Shown here piece after piece: positions 1 to 8,818 of a stretch of DNA of 24,992 nucleotides. This stretch comes from Suttonella ornithocola (GTDB taxonomy: Bacteria > Pseudomonadota > Gammaproteobacteria > Cardiobacteriales > Cardiobacteriaceae). The DNA is taken from contig NZ_LWHB01000067.1 in the NCBI RefSeq assembly GCF_001889065.1, positions 1 through 24,992 on the forward strand, in the 5' to 3' direction. The notes below the pieces were generated by a model. That model searched no databases. It saw only the letters and a list, made by a program, of their open reading frames with translations, and was not told where the DNA came from. Position 1 is the first letter of the stretch, and each line of letters begins with the position of its first letter. The position numbers and the translations under genes are program-made.

Positions 1-239
1 GCGATTAACCATAGTAATACCGCTAATACGATAAAACCGATTGCAAAGCAGCCATTCACTTCCATTGGCTTCAAAAAGCTCGAAAGATATTGATGTAGCG
101 TAATAAGTGCAAAAATACTTGCAATTAACCCCATCACACCGGCTACCGCTTTCAAAGCAATATTTTTAGGCGCTTGACTATTTTTAAGCCCTGCTTCCAA
201 TGCAAATGGAAGCAGGAGTTTGAATAAACGAGAAAACAA
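1..239 (-). CDS. Small membrane protein, TTG start, C-terminus outside window (partial)
   Basis: Reading leftwards from a TTG at 239 gives an open frame of 79 codons that runs off the window edge. A Shine-Dalgarno-like GAGGG (250-246) lies about 7 bases before the TTG, and no ATG is available near it. The protein starts MFSRLFKLLLPFALEAG. It has two hydrophobic stretches: residues about 31-50 (AVAGVMGLIASIFALITL) and the last visible residues (CFAIGFIVLAVLLWLI). The start lies 11 bases after the DUF883 stop on the same strand, so the two are probably one operon. DUF883 (YqjD-type) genes are often followed by YqjE-like holin-superfamily membrane proteins. The size and two-helix layout fit that, but no motif proves it. 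Confidence 0.55.
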   Translation of the reverse strand, partial: MFSRLFKLLLPFALEAGLKNSQAPKNIALKAVAGVMGLIASIFALITLHQYLSSFLKPMEVNGCFAIGFIVLAVLLWLI

Positions 240-250
240 GATAAACCCTC

Positions 251-586
251 TTAACGACGGCTAGCTAAGAAACCAATGATAAAGCTAATACCTGCAACGA
301 TAGCAACTGCTTGCAAAGGATTTTCACGTACTTTATCTGTCGCTGATTCAACAGTATCATCAAAACGCTCACGCGCACGATCATAATAATGTGCGCCATA
401 ATCTTGAGCATCTTCCCATAAATCCTGCGCACGATCGCTAAAGCAGTTGTAAGTACGACGTGCTTGCTGCTCTAATTTTGAGCTTTTATTTTCTGCCAGC
501 TTACGAAGATTACGACCAATTTCAGCAAAATCTTTGCGTACGCTGTCGATATTTTGCTCTAAAGCTTCAATACGTTTGTCATCCAT
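251..586 (-). CDS. DUF883 family (YqjD/ElaB-like) membrane-anchored protein
   Basis: This is a small, mostly helical, charged protein with one C-terminal membrane segment (AVAIVAGISFIIGFLASRR). That is the layout of the YqjD/ElaB/YgaM family, which binds ribosomes and anchors to the inner membrane in E. coli. The N-terminal part is rich in Lys, Glu and Arg and probably forms a coiled coil. The ENPLQAVAIVAG stretch just before the membrane helix is typical of the family. The frame has an upstream ATG at 598, but it has no ribosome binding site. The ATG at 586 is preceded by GGAG (596-593) with a 6-base gap, so I place the start there, giving 111 residues. The following small membrane protein is in the same transcription unit. 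The role in this organism is inferred from the family only. Confidence 0.8.
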   Translation of the reverse strand: MDDKRIEALEQNIDSVRKDFAEIGRNLRKLAENKSSKLEQQARRTYNCFSDRAQDLWEDAQDYGAHYYDRARERFDDTVESATDKVRENPLQAVAIVAGISFIIGFLASRR

Positions 587-643
587 TTTTGACTCCATTT
601 GGTTAAAAGGTATTTATTAAACTAACATATTTGTTTAAATAAT

Positions 644-694
644 ATTATAACGATTGTTCATTTATTCGTATATCTATAGGTAAATTATAACGAT
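644..694 (-). promoter_or_regulatory. Candidate promoter region for the DUF883 gene, with a repeated 11-mer
   Basis: On the minus strand the 11-mer ATCGTTATAAT occurs twice, at 694-684 and 654-644, exactly 40 bases apart. Each copy contains a perfect TATAAT -10 box. The distal copy has TTTACA 15 bases upstream, which is a short spacer. The proximal copy has no good -35. The surrounding 599-829 stretch is very AT-rich and holds no gene on either strand. Confidence 0.35.
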
Positions 695-772
695 TTTAGA
701 CCTTTGTAAAAAACATAAAATAGAAAAATTTCAATTTGTTAAATTTTGAAAACATATTAAAATCATAATGTT

Positions 773-797
773 AATTTTTCTACTAGTAGTAAAAATT
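773..797. terminator. Hairpin downstream of the DUF455 gene
   Basis: The perfect 10-base palindrome CTACTAGTAG (780-789) is flanked by AATTTTT and AAAAATT arms, with a single bulged T at 790. It lies 33 bases past the DUF455 stop, so a role in ending that transcript is plausible. The stem is AT-rich and there is no clean U-tract on the minus strand. Confidence 0.35.
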
Positions 798-829
798 AGT
801 ATAAAACGGAATTTTGCAAAAGTCTCAAT

Positions 830-1642
830 TTAGCTATTTTTCTGACCTAAATTTTCTAGCATTGCCATTTCTAGATCATCAAATCCAGCTTGTAATCTAG
901 CTTCTATATTAAAAGGACCTTTAATTTTAGCGCGTAAGTAGCCTGATAATAATTGTTCAAAAGTTTCTCGATACGGCAATTCTCTTTCTGCACAACAATA
1001 CTTAAACCAATGAGAACCAATCGCTACATGTCCATGTTCATCACGATAAATAATATCGAGTAATTTTGCTGTGCGAGCCTCGCCTACCGAACGCAGTTTT
1101 TCTTGAATTTGTGGCGTAACATCTAATCCTCTAGCTTCCATGACTCTTGGAACCAATGCCATTCGTACCATTACATCGTGTTCTGTTTCTACACAAGCTT
1201 CCCATAAGCCCGCATGCGCAGGGAAATCTCCATATTTAGCGCCTAATTGTTCTAACCGACTAGTTATTAAGCTAAAGTGGTAAGCCTCTTCTTTCGCAAC
1301 TTTTAGCCAATCATGGGTAAATTGTTCCGGCATATTTTGAAAACGATAAGCGGCATCAAGTGCTAAATTGATAGCATTAAATTCAATATGAGCAACAGCA
1401 TGTAGCATTGCTTGTAAGCCTTCTAGTGTTCCCATCCGACGACGTGGTACATCTTTAGGCGCGACCAATTTAGGGACAATCGGTCGTCCAGCATCGAGAA
1501 CACTCAATATTTCCGTAGGTTCTCGGTGATATAATTTATCGCACCAACCGTAATAAAGCTGATAAGCCTCGCGTATTTTGTCTGCTGGATTTGACAACAT
1601 TAAAGCATGATAAATAGCAGGATAAATATTTTCAGTACACAT
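830..1642 (-). CDS. DUF455 family ferritin-like protein
   Basis: The 270-residue protein matches the DUF455 family, which has a four-helix ferritin-like fold. Candidate metal-binding residues sit in the expected helix motifs: HAVAHIEF, the EEAYHF helix, the ETEHDVMVRM segment and the final DEHGHVAIG motif. These His and Glu/Asp pairs are what a ferritin-like di-metal centre needs. The family is widespread in proteobacteria, but no reaction is firmly established, so an oxidase or hydroxylase role is only suggested by the fold. The gene is divergent from cmoM across a 34-base gap, so the two promoters must overlap the opposing gene or share that gap. Purine-rich GAGA lies before the ATG. The length is normal for the family and no key residue appears lost. 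Confidence 0.85.
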   Translation of the reverse strand: MCTENIYPAIYHALMLSNPADKIREAYQLYYGWCDKLYHREPTEILSVLDAGRPIVPKLVAPKDVPRRRMGTLEGLQAMLHAVAHIEFNAINLALDAAYRFQNMPEQFTHDWLKVAKEEAYHFSLITSRLEQLGAKYGDFPAHAGLWEACVETEHDVMVRMALVPRVMEARGLDVTPQIQEKLRSVGEARTAKLLDIIYRDEHGHVAIGSHWFKYCCAERELPYRETFEQLLSGYLRAKIKGPFNIEARLQAGFDDLEMAMLENLGQKNS

Positions 1643-1676
1643 CTTTTTTCTCTGATTTTTTAGGACAGTTTAACAA

Positions 1677-2444
1677 ATGAAACGAGGCTCAAGCTATTTT
1701 GCCGAGATTGATGCACATTTTTTGAAAGCGATTTATCATTCTTCTAAAGGCGCTATTCGTTTAGCCGTTTTACAGCGAGATTTAGCGCCTCTTCTACAAA
1801 ATACACCGCCCCTTCAATTATTAGATATTGGTGGCGGAGCAGGTCAAATGGCGCTTTGGTGTGCAAAATTAGGTCATCATGTAACCGTTATTGATATTTC
1901 AGAACCTTTACTTCAAAAAGCCAAAGCCCTTGCTGCCAGCGAAAATCTTAGTCATCAAATATCTTTTCTACATGGTGATATTTTTACATTAGCAGAACAG
2001 TTAGAAGAAAATTCCTTTGATGGTGTGCTTTGTCATGCCGTATTAGAATGGATCGCTAATGGTACGGATTTATTCAATATTGCTCGTTCGGTTTTAAAAA
2101 ACGAGGGATTTTTCTCTCTTATGTACTATAACCGAATAGCATTAGAGTTTACCCAACATGTTTTCGGTAATTTTGATTATGTGGATGCTAGTCTTGTCGC
2201 TAAAAAACGCGCCAAATTAACACCAGATTATCCACGAGAAATGCTTTGGGTAGAAACACAACTGTCTGATTTATCTCTCATCCAGCGCAGTGGTATTCGA
2301 TGTTTTTATGATTATATGAAACCCAAAGATCGTGAAGTAAATTCGCTAGAAAATATTATTGCTCATGAACTTGCTCTCTCTAGTAGAGAAGAATTTTTCC
2401 CTGTCGCACGGTATCTCCACGAAATCCGTAAGAAAACCGCTTGA
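1677..2444 (+). CDS. cmoM: tRNA 5-carboxymethoxyuridine methyltransferase CmoM
   Basis: CmoM uses S-adenosylmethionine to methylate 5-carboxymethoxyuridine at position 34 of certain tRNAs, giving the methyl ester and extending wobble decoding. The 255-residue protein has a class I methyltransferase fold. Motif I is LLDIGGGAGQMALW (about residues 48-61), and DIS follows as the acidic motif II. The stretches CHAVLEWIA, SLMYYN, GNFDYVDA and TPDYPRE line up with the E. coli CmoM equivalents HAVLEWVA, SLMFYN, GNFDYVQA and SPDYPRD, which separates it from generic methyltransferases. AGGA (1662-1665) lies 11 bases upstream of the ATG. The gene precedes ilvB by 57 bases on the same strand, so read-through into the ilv genes is possible. 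Confidence 0.9.
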   Translation: MKRGSSYFAEIDAHFLKAIYHSSKGAIRLAVLQRDLAPLLQNTPPLQLLDIGGGAGQMALWCAKLGHHVTVIDISEPLLQKAKALAASENLSHQISFLHGDIFTLAEQLEENSFDGVLCHAVLEWIANGTDLFNIARSVLKNEGFFSLMYYNRIALEFTQHVFGNFDYVDASLVAKKRAKLTPDYPREMLWVETQLSDLSLIQRSGIRCFYDYMKPKDREVNSLENIIAHELALSSREEFFPVARYLHEIRKKTA

Positions 2445-2501
2445 CGCTTTCCCTAACAAACAGTAAGGTTAAGCATTCGCTTCGAGGCAGAGAGAGATTT
2501 C

Positions 2502-4253
2502 ATGGCAAAAAGAAAACACAAGTTAAACGGCGCAGAGATGATTATTGAAGCGCTTAAAGCAGAACAAACAGAATATCTATTCGGCTATCCTGGTGGTGCT
2601 GTTCTTCATATTTATGATGCGCTTTATAAGCAAGATAGCATTACACATGTACTTGCCCGTCATGAGCAAGGTGCTGTTCATATGGCAGATGGATATGCGC
2701 GTGCAACTGGTAAAGTTGGCGTTGCATTGGTTACTTCTGGACCAGGACTAACCAATGCGGTTACTGGTATCGGAACCGCCTATGCAGATTCTATTCCAAT
2801 GGTTGTCTTCTCCGGTCAGGTTCCTTCTGGATTGATTGGGAATGATGCATTTCAAGAAGTTGATGCAGTTGGTATTACGCGCCCTGTTGTAAAACACTCT
2901 TTTTTGGTTAAAGATATTCATAAACTTCCAGAAATTATTAAAAAAGCGTTTTACATTGCACGTTCAGGTCGCCCAGGTCCTGTTCTAATTGATGTTCCTA
3001 AAGATATTACTGCAGCAGAAGCGCCTTTTTATTATCCTGATGAAATCAATATTCCTTCTTATCAGCCAACCATTGAAGGACACGTTGGTCAGATTAAAAA
3101 GGCGATTAAACTTTTATTAAAAGCCAAGCAGCCTATGGTCTATACCGGCGGTGGTGTGGTTATTGATAATGCTTCAAATGAGCTAATAGCGCTCGTTCGT
3201 CAATTGCATTTACCAATTACCAATACTTTAATGGGTTTAGGTGCTTATCCTGCCAATGATTCTCAATTTGTCGGTATGCTTGGTATGCATGGAACCTATG
3301 AAGCTAATATGGCAATGCATCATTGTGATGTGTTATTTGCTGTTGGCGCACGTTTTGATGACCGCGTCACAGGAAATCTTGAGAAATTCTGCCCGAAAGC
3401 ACAAATCATTCATATTGATATTGACCCTTCCTCTATTGCAAAGAATGTGAAAGTAGATATTCCAATCGTTGGTTCTGTTAAAAATGTGCTTACAGTGATG
3501 CTTGAGCAGTTAGCAAAAGAAAAAGCTGAACCTAAAGCTTTAGACGATTGGTGGGCGCAAATTGAAAAATGGCGAACAGTGAAGTGTTTAGATTTTCCAC
3601 ACACAGACGAAGTCATTAAACCTCAACGTGTGATTAAAACACTATATGAACTCACTGGCGGAAATGCCATTATTACCTCCGATGTCGGGCAGCATCAAAT
3701 GTGGGCTGCGCAATATTTTGGTTTCCATGAACCGCGCCGTTGGATTAACTCTGGCGGGCTTGGCACCATGGGCTTTGGCTTTCCTGCTGCTTTAGGGGCG
3801 AAATTAGGTCGTCCAGAAGAAGACGTTTATTGCATCACTGGTGAAGGTTCTATCCAAATGATGTTACAAGAGCTCTCTACCGCTCGCCAATATAACATCG
3901 CGACCAAAATTATTTGCCTTAATAACGGCTACCTTGGTATGGTTCGTCAATGGCAAGAATTTTTCTATGATAAACGCTATTCGATGAGCTATATGGATAG
4001 CCTGCCCGACTTCGTCAAATTAGCTGAGGCGTATGGACATAGCGGTATTCGCATCGAAAAAGCGTCAGACTTAGAAGCTGGTTTAAAAGAAGTGATTAAA
4101 CTTAAAGATAAAACTGTTTTTGTTGATATTCTGACCGACCCTACCGAAAACGTCTATCCAATGATTCCTTCTGGTGGTGGGCAAGCAGACATGCTGCTAG
4201 CTGGTCGTGACAAAATGCAATCCGTTTACAATGAAGGAATGGTATTAGTATGA
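2502..4253 (+). CDS. ilvB: Acetolactate synthase large (catalytic) subunit
   Basis: This enzyme condenses two pyruvates to 2-acetolactate, or pyruvate with 2-ketobutyrate to acetohydroxybutyrate, using thiamine diphosphate, Mg2+ and FAD. It is the first common step to valine, leucine and isoleucine. The 583 residues follow the full family order. The N-terminal pyrimidine-binding domain carries the catalytic Glu55 in LARHEQGA. The central FAD domain contains VGARFDDRVTG. The C-terminal pyrophosphate domain has GEGSIQM (447-449 for GEG) and NN (474-475). GEG in place of the commoner GDG also occurs in pseudomonad enzymes and keeps an acidic metal ligand. A purine-rich GAGAGAG precedes the ATG. 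The last four bases overlap ilvN (ATGA), indicating translational coupling. No leader peptide or attenuator is visible in the 57 bases upstream. IlvI is an equally valid name. Confidence 0.96.
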   Translation: MAKRKHKLNGAEMIIEALKAEQTEYLFGYPGGAVLHIYDALYKQDSITHVLARHEQGAVHMADGYARATGKVGVALVTSGPGLTNAVTGIGTAYADSIPMVVFSGQVPSGLIGNDAFQEVDAVGITRPVVKHSFLVKDIHKLPEIIKKAFYIARSGRPGPVLIDVPKDITAAEAPFYYPDEINIPSYQPTIEGHVGQIKKAIKLLLKAKQPMVYTGGGVVIDNASNELIALVRQLHLPITNTLMGLGAYPANDSQFVGMLGMHGTYEANMAMHHCDVLFAVGARFDDRVTGNLEKFCPKAQIIHIDIDPSSIAKNVKVDIPIVGSVKNVLTVMLEQLAKEKAEPKALDDWWAQIEKWRTVKCLDFPHTDEVIKPQRVIKTLYELTGGNAIITSDVGQHQMWAAQYFGFHEPRRWINSGGLGTMGFGFPAALGAKLGRPEEDVYCITGEGSIQMMLQELSTARQYNIATKIICLNNGYLGMVRQWQEFFYDKRYSMSYMDSLPDFVKLAEAYGHSGIRIEKASDLEAGLKEVIKLKDKTVFVDILTDPTENVYPMIPSGGGQADMLLAGRDKMQSVYNEGMVLV

Positions 4254-4756
4254 GCCAAGAACGCCATATCGTTTCAATTTTAATGGCTAATGAAGCCGGT
4301 GCGCTTTCGCGTGTCGTTGGGCTTTTCTCCGCTCGCGGATTTAATATTGATAGCTTAAACGTCGCCCCTACCCAAGACCCTAAAGTGTCTCGCTTAACGC
4401 TGACTACCTTTAGCGACCGACAAATCATTGAACAAATCAATAAACAACTCAATAAGCTAGTAGATGTCATCAAGCTAGTAAATATTGAAGAACATGAGCT
4501 TATTGACCGCGATATGATGATGGTCAAAATTATTGCCGATGATAAGACGCGTGGCGATTTATTACAGCTAGCGGAAGTATTCCGTGCAAGAATTGTGGAT
4601 ATGCATCCAACAACACTTGTGATTGAAATTAGCGGTAGCCCTAGAAAATTAGATGCTTTCCTAAATATGCTTGATCACAAAAAAATCCGAGAAATGGCAC
4701 GTACAGGCGTAACAGGCGTTGCGGTTACAGGCTCTGGCAAGTGTTTAGAACTTTAA
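4250..4756 (+). CDS. ilvN: Acetolactate synthase small (regulatory) subunit
   Basis: This subunit binds the catalytic subunit, raises its activity and usually gives feedback inhibition by valine. The 168-residue length is that of the IlvH/IlvN long form. An N-terminal ACT domain spans about residues 4-75, with the signature MANEAGALSRVVGLFSARGFNIDSLNV. A C-terminal ACT-like domain follows (about 80-165). The start overlaps the ilvB stop as ATGA, so the two subunits are probably made in fixed ratio. IlvH is an alternative symbol, because the sequence does not tell which acetolactate synthase isozyme class this is. Confidence 0.95.
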   Translation: MSQERHIVSILMANEAGALSRVVGLFSARGFNIDSLNVAPTQDPKVSRLTLTTFSDRQIIEQINKQLNKLVDVIKLVNIEEHELIDRDMMMVKIIADDKTRGDLLQLAEVFRARIVDMHPTTLVIEISGSPRKLDAFLNMLDHKKIREMARTGVTGVAVTGSGKCLEL

Positions 4757-4777
4757 TCTTTTTAACCGACTTACTAA

Positions 4778-5803
<1,026 letters not shown>

Positions 5804-5817
5804 TATTGTGCTATAAA

Positions 5818-5850
5818 AAATAGTCGCCAAAAGGCGGCTATTTATTTTTT
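5818..5850 (+). terminator. Rho-independent terminator of ilvBNC
   Basis: An 11-bp stem (AAATAGTCGCC with GGCGGCTATTT, one G-U pair) encloses an AAAA loop and is followed by TATTTTTT. It begins 14 bases after the ilvC stop. The T-tract is also the target duplication of the adjoining MITE, so the element inserted at the very end of this terminator. Confidence 0.9.
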
Positions 5851-5979
5851 GGTAGTGGTTTGAAAAGTATGCTAAACATACTCTTATAAAAAATACTTCT
5901 TTTAATATATTGATATTTAAATATTTAACTGCCATTGGATTATTTGATAATATTCCAGCATACTTTTCAAACCACTACC
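5851..5979. mobile_element. 129-bp MITE, copy 1, with 8-bp target duplication
   Basis: The element begins GGTAGTGGTTTGAAAAG and ends with the exact inverse. Its terminal inverted repeats are 23 bp and perfect (5851-5873 and 5957-5979). It is flanked by the direct repeat TATTTTTT at 5843-5850 and 5980-5987. It carries no open reading frame of note. A second copy at 8935-9063 is identical at 122 of 129 positions and lies in the same orientation. The small inner hairpin AGTATG/CATACT follows the left end. Non-coding, with perfect ends and target duplication, it is a miniature element moved by a transposase supplied elsewhere. Confidence 0.93.
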
Positions 5980-6095
5980 TATTTTTTAGACAAATGCGAA
6001 GCGTATTCAGAAGTTAGGATAAAAACATTGTAATGGCAAAAAATTAACTATGTTAACTTAAAGAAAGCGCAACTCTGCCATCAATAGGAAAAACC

Positions 6096-6240
6096 ATGTC
6101 TATTTTCAGTAAACTTTTCAATCATCCATCTTCTTCACTTTTACCTTAGCAAGATTTTTGAAACCTACGAAAAATCGCTTAGAAACGAAGAATTTTCATC
6201 AGAAATTCAATGGGGAAAAAATATCAACACAACGCAAATT
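6096..6240 (+). pseudogene. Out-of-frame 5' end of the DUF1444 gene (apparent frameshift)
   Basis: An ATG at 6096 has a good AGGAA site 5 bases upstream (6086-6090). It encodes MSIFSKLFNHPSSSLLP and then meets TAG at 6147-6149. The +1 frame from 6148 onward (SKIFETYEKSLRNEEFSS...) stays open and runs without a stop into the 6241-6933 reading frame. That downstream frame has no ATG, GTG or TTG between 6088 and 6240. One extra base in or near the TTTT run at 6139-6142, or a +1 shift at CCT-TAG, would join the two parts into one protein of about 279 residues. Confidence 0.6.
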
Positions 6241-6933
6241 ATGACGCATTTATCAATCGGCGATGTCACCACTTACCTTGATAATACCTATCAAGACTAT
6301 CTAGCCAATCCCAAACAGATTACAGATATCATCAAAAATCACATTCAAGCACTCAAAGACCATCAGCAAATGGAAGCACCTTCTACAGAGCTATTTTTTC
6401 CATTGCTTGTTACCGAAGATTGGCTCTCTCAAGCACAAGCACAACTTACTGAAATACCAGAATATCAAGCTAATCAGGCATTAATAGAACTACCGCTAGT
6501 GGCTCCTAATGGACTAAAAACCGTTGGTATCTTTGATTATCCTAGTTCTATTGCATATGCCACTGAAAAACTTACTGAGCAATTTAAAACCATAGACGAA
6601 GCTATTGATGCAGGTATCAATAATCTTTATGACTACATCAATCAAAACGGTATCAACACCGCACAAATTGAAAACTATCCTATCTATCAACTCCAACTCA
6701 ATGGCATATTTGATAGCGCACTGTGGTTTATTATTGACCAACTGATTCCCGTAATCAGCACAGAATTAACCCTAGAAAATACCCTTATCGCCATCCCTGC
6801 GAGAGATACTTTCTTAATTGCTCAGAAAGAGGATGCAGAAGCAATGGCATTCTTACAAACCTATGTACAAAACATTTTTGAAAATGCTACACACCCTATC
6901 AGCCCTACTCTATATAAAGCACCAAGCATATAA
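6241..6933 (+). CDS. DUF1444 (YtpQ-like) family protein, main reading frame
   Basis: The 230-residue frame resembles the DUF1444 family (B. subtilis YtpQ). Shared features are a helical N-terminal part, the FFPLLVTEDWL segment, a central region with a hydrophobic strand pattern, and the late LIAIPARDTFLIAQKED motif, equivalent to the SVPHQDVLILAD segment of YtpQ. The biochemical function of the family is unknown. The ATG at 6241 has no ribosome binding site, and the open frame extends upstream to 6088. The natural start is therefore likely the ATG at 6096, with a frame change near 6147. If that is a real mutation, the product would be N-terminally truncated or absent. The gene is 14 bases upstream of the NYN-LOTUS gene and probably shares its transcript. 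Confidence 0.7.
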   Translation: MTHLSIGDVTTYLDNTYQDYLANPKQITDIIKNHIQALKDHQQMEAPSTELFFPLLVTEDWLSQAQAQLTEIPEYQANQALIELPLVAPNGLKTVGIFDYPSSIAYATEKLTEQFKTIDEAIDAGINNLYDYINQNGINTAQIENYPIYQLQLNGIFDSALWFIIDQLIPVISTELTLENTLIAIPARDTFLIAQKEDAEAMAFLQTYVQNIFENATHPISPTLYKAPSI

Positions 6934-6947
6934 TTTTAAAATTATTT

Positions 6948-7892
6948 ATGAAAAAACTCGTTATTTTAATTGATGCAGACAACACCCCTGCGAAACAAGC
7001 GACAACTATCCTAGAAGAAATCGCCAGCTATGGGAATGCAAATGTTAAACGTATTTACGGCGATTGGAGCGGAACACCGCAAGGTTGGACAAAAGAAATC
7101 ATTTTAAAAAATGGGCTAACGCCTGTTCAACAATTTGCCTATACAAAAGGCAAAGACGCGACTGATATGCAACTCATTATTGACGCAATGGATATGCTAT
7201 ATAGCAAGGCATTTGATGGTTTCTGTATCGTTTCATCCGATAGCGACTTTACTCCTCTTGCTGCTCGTATTCGTCAACAAGACCTGACTGTCTATGGCAT
7301 TGGAAGAAAAACAGCGCCAGAAGCGTTTAAACAAGCTTGTGATAAATTTGTTTATTTAGAAAATCTTGAACCTGAAACGACCTCAATAACCATCAATAAA
7401 AACACTAATCATACAGATAATAAAGCCCCTAGCCCTGCTAACATTCCTCGGCAACCCATTAAAGGTGAATTGGAACAACTTTTACGGCGAGCCATTAATA
7501 GTTGTCTTGATGAAAATACTGGTTGGGCAAGCATTTCTGCCATTGGTTCCTACCTCTCACAAACCCAACCAGATTTTGACTCTCGTAGCTATGGCTATAG
7601 CAAACTATCCTCAATGATTAAATTACTGTCGGGTATTCATGTTGATACTACTGGTTCAACAATGCGTTGTCGTAAAATTCCCTATCGAGAATTTATTGTA
7701 CTTCTACAAGAAGCCATGAATAAATTTAAAGATAAAAATGGCACCGCCTCTTTACAAACCTTAGAACAAGATCTTAGTCCAAGATTTGATTACCATTCTT
7801 ATGGCTTTACAGACTTTGAAAACTTTTTAAAAACCGTTTATAACTTAACCATTCAAGATAATCGAGTTACCTTTCCCATCAAGCCTAGCTAA
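6948..7892 (+). CDS. NYN domain ribonuclease-like protein with two LOTUS/OST-HTH domains
   Basis: The N-terminal NYN (LabA/DUF88, PIN-like) domain covers about residues 2-137. It carries the acidic residues expected of a metal-dependent nuclease: Asp9 and Asp11 in LIDADN, Asp70 and Asp73 in KGKDATD, and Asp98 and Asp100 in SSDSDF. A flexible linker (about 141-170) leads to a LOTUS/OST-HTH domain (about 172-235, with WASISAIGSYLSQ and SYGYSKLSSMI). A second, more diverged copy follows (about 246-308, with SYGFTDFENFL). LOTUS domains are thought to bind RNA, so an RNA-targeted nuclease is the natural inference, although bacterial members are poorly characterised. The gene lies between DUF1444 and epmA with gaps of 14 and 11 bases. 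Confidence 0.88.
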   Translation: MKKLVILIDADNTPAKQATTILEEIASYGNANVKRIYGDWSGTPQGWTKEIILKNGLTPVQQFAYTKGKDATDMQLIIDAMDMLYSKAFDGFCIVSSDSDFTPLAARIRQQDLTVYGIGRKTAPEAFKQACDKFVYLENLEPETTSITINKNTNHTDNKAPSPANIPRQPIKGELEQLLRRAINSCLDENTGWASISAIGSYLSQTQPDFDSRSYGYSKLSSMIKLLSGIHVDTTGSTMRCRKIPYREFIVLLQEAMNKFKDKNGTASLQTLEQDLSPRFDYHSYGFTDFENFLKTVYNLTIQDNRVTFPIKPS

Positions 7893-7903
7893 TTTGCTCA
7901 TTT

Positions 7904-8818
7904 ATGAATACTTCTGCACTCATTATCCAACGCGCTAACTTTCTTGCCAAAATTCGTGCCTTTTTTGCGCATCGTCATATCTATGAAGTCGATACGTCAT
8001 TACTAACCGCTTATGGGGTTACTGATGTCAATTTAACTTCTTTAACAGCAGATAACGGTTATCTAATTACTTCTCCAGAATACGCCATGAAAACATTACT
8101 CACCCGTGGTGCTCCTGATATTTATCAATTAAGCCATGTTTTCCGAGGAGAAGAACAAGGAAGAAAACATCGTAAAGAATTTATGCTTTTAGAGTGGTAT
8201 CGATTAGATTTTACACATCAACAACTTATGCAAGAAGTTGGTGAGTTAATTCAATATCTTCTCAAGCCTAGAACTATTCATATTGACTTTATCAGCTACG
8301 CACAATGCTTTCAAGAAACGCTCTCTATTGATTTATTTCATATCAGCGATAACCAACTAAAAGAATTTTGTCATCAAAAAATCCCTGAAAGTCAGCAATG
8401 GCAGCTCGATAGAGATGGTTATACGGACTTGTTGTTCACGCATTTTATAGAACCTAATTTAGGAAAAAATAAATTGCAATTTATTACTGACTATCCGCCT
8501 AGCCAAGCAGCACTTGCAAAAATCATTGAAGATAAAAATGGACATTTAGTTGCTGCAAGATTTGAAGCCTATTTAGAGGGGTTAGAACTCTGTAATGGCT
8601 TTTATGAACTAAATCAGCCAGCAGAACAACGTGCGCGCTTTGAAGATGATAATCATCAAAGAAAGCAACTGGGTTTACCTAGCATGCCGATAGATGAGCC
8701 CTTTCTAAAAGCGTTAGAAAACGGTTTACCTGACTGCGCTGGTGTCGCAGTAGGAATAGATCGCCTATTTATGATTGCTTGTCAGGCAAATCACATAGAA
8801 GAAGTCATTTTTCTATAG
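7904..8818 (+). CDS. epmA: Elongation factor P--(R)-beta-lysine ligase EpmA
   Basis: EpmA (PoxA/GenX/YjeA) attaches (R)-beta-lysine to a conserved lysine of elongation factor P, which lets ribosomes pass polyproline stretches. The 304-residue protein is a class II lysyl-tRNA synthetase catalytic core without the N-terminal anticodon-binding domain, as expected for EpmA. Visible motifs are TSPEYAMKTLL, motif 2 in HVFRGEEQGRKHRKEFMLLEWYR (about 78-100), FYELNQPAEQRARF, and motif 3 GVAVGIDRLFMIA (about 280-292). The C-terminus EEVIFL is slightly shorter than the E. coli form. The stop codon lies inside the left end of an inverted-repeat unit (8814-8920). It follows the NYN gene by 11 bases. Confidence 0.93.
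   Translation: MNTSALIIQRANFLAKIRAFFAHRHIYEVDTSLLTAYGVTDVNLTSLTADNGYLITSPEYAMKTLLTRGAPDIYQLSHVFRGEEQGRKHRKEFMLLEWYRLDFTHQQLMQEVGELIQYLLKPRTIHIDFISYAQCFQETLSIDLFHISDNQLKEFCHQKIPESQQWQLDRDGYTDLLFTHFIEPNLGKNKLQFITDYPPSQAALAKIIEDKNGHLVAARFEAYLEGLELCNGFYELNQPAEQRARFEDDNHQRKQLGLPSMPIDEPFLKALENGLPDCAGVAVGIDRLFMIACQANHIEEVIFL

Noticed and set aside
2445..2501. Leader-peptide attenuator in front of ilvB
   Set aside because: The 57 bases hold no run of branched-chain codons and no convincing terminator hairpin with a T-tract.
5851..5979. The MITE as a Correia-type (neisserial) element
   Set aside because: The ends share a short TAGTGG-TT-AA resemblance, but Correia elements duplicate TA, whereas here the duplication is 8 bp and the rest of the end differs.
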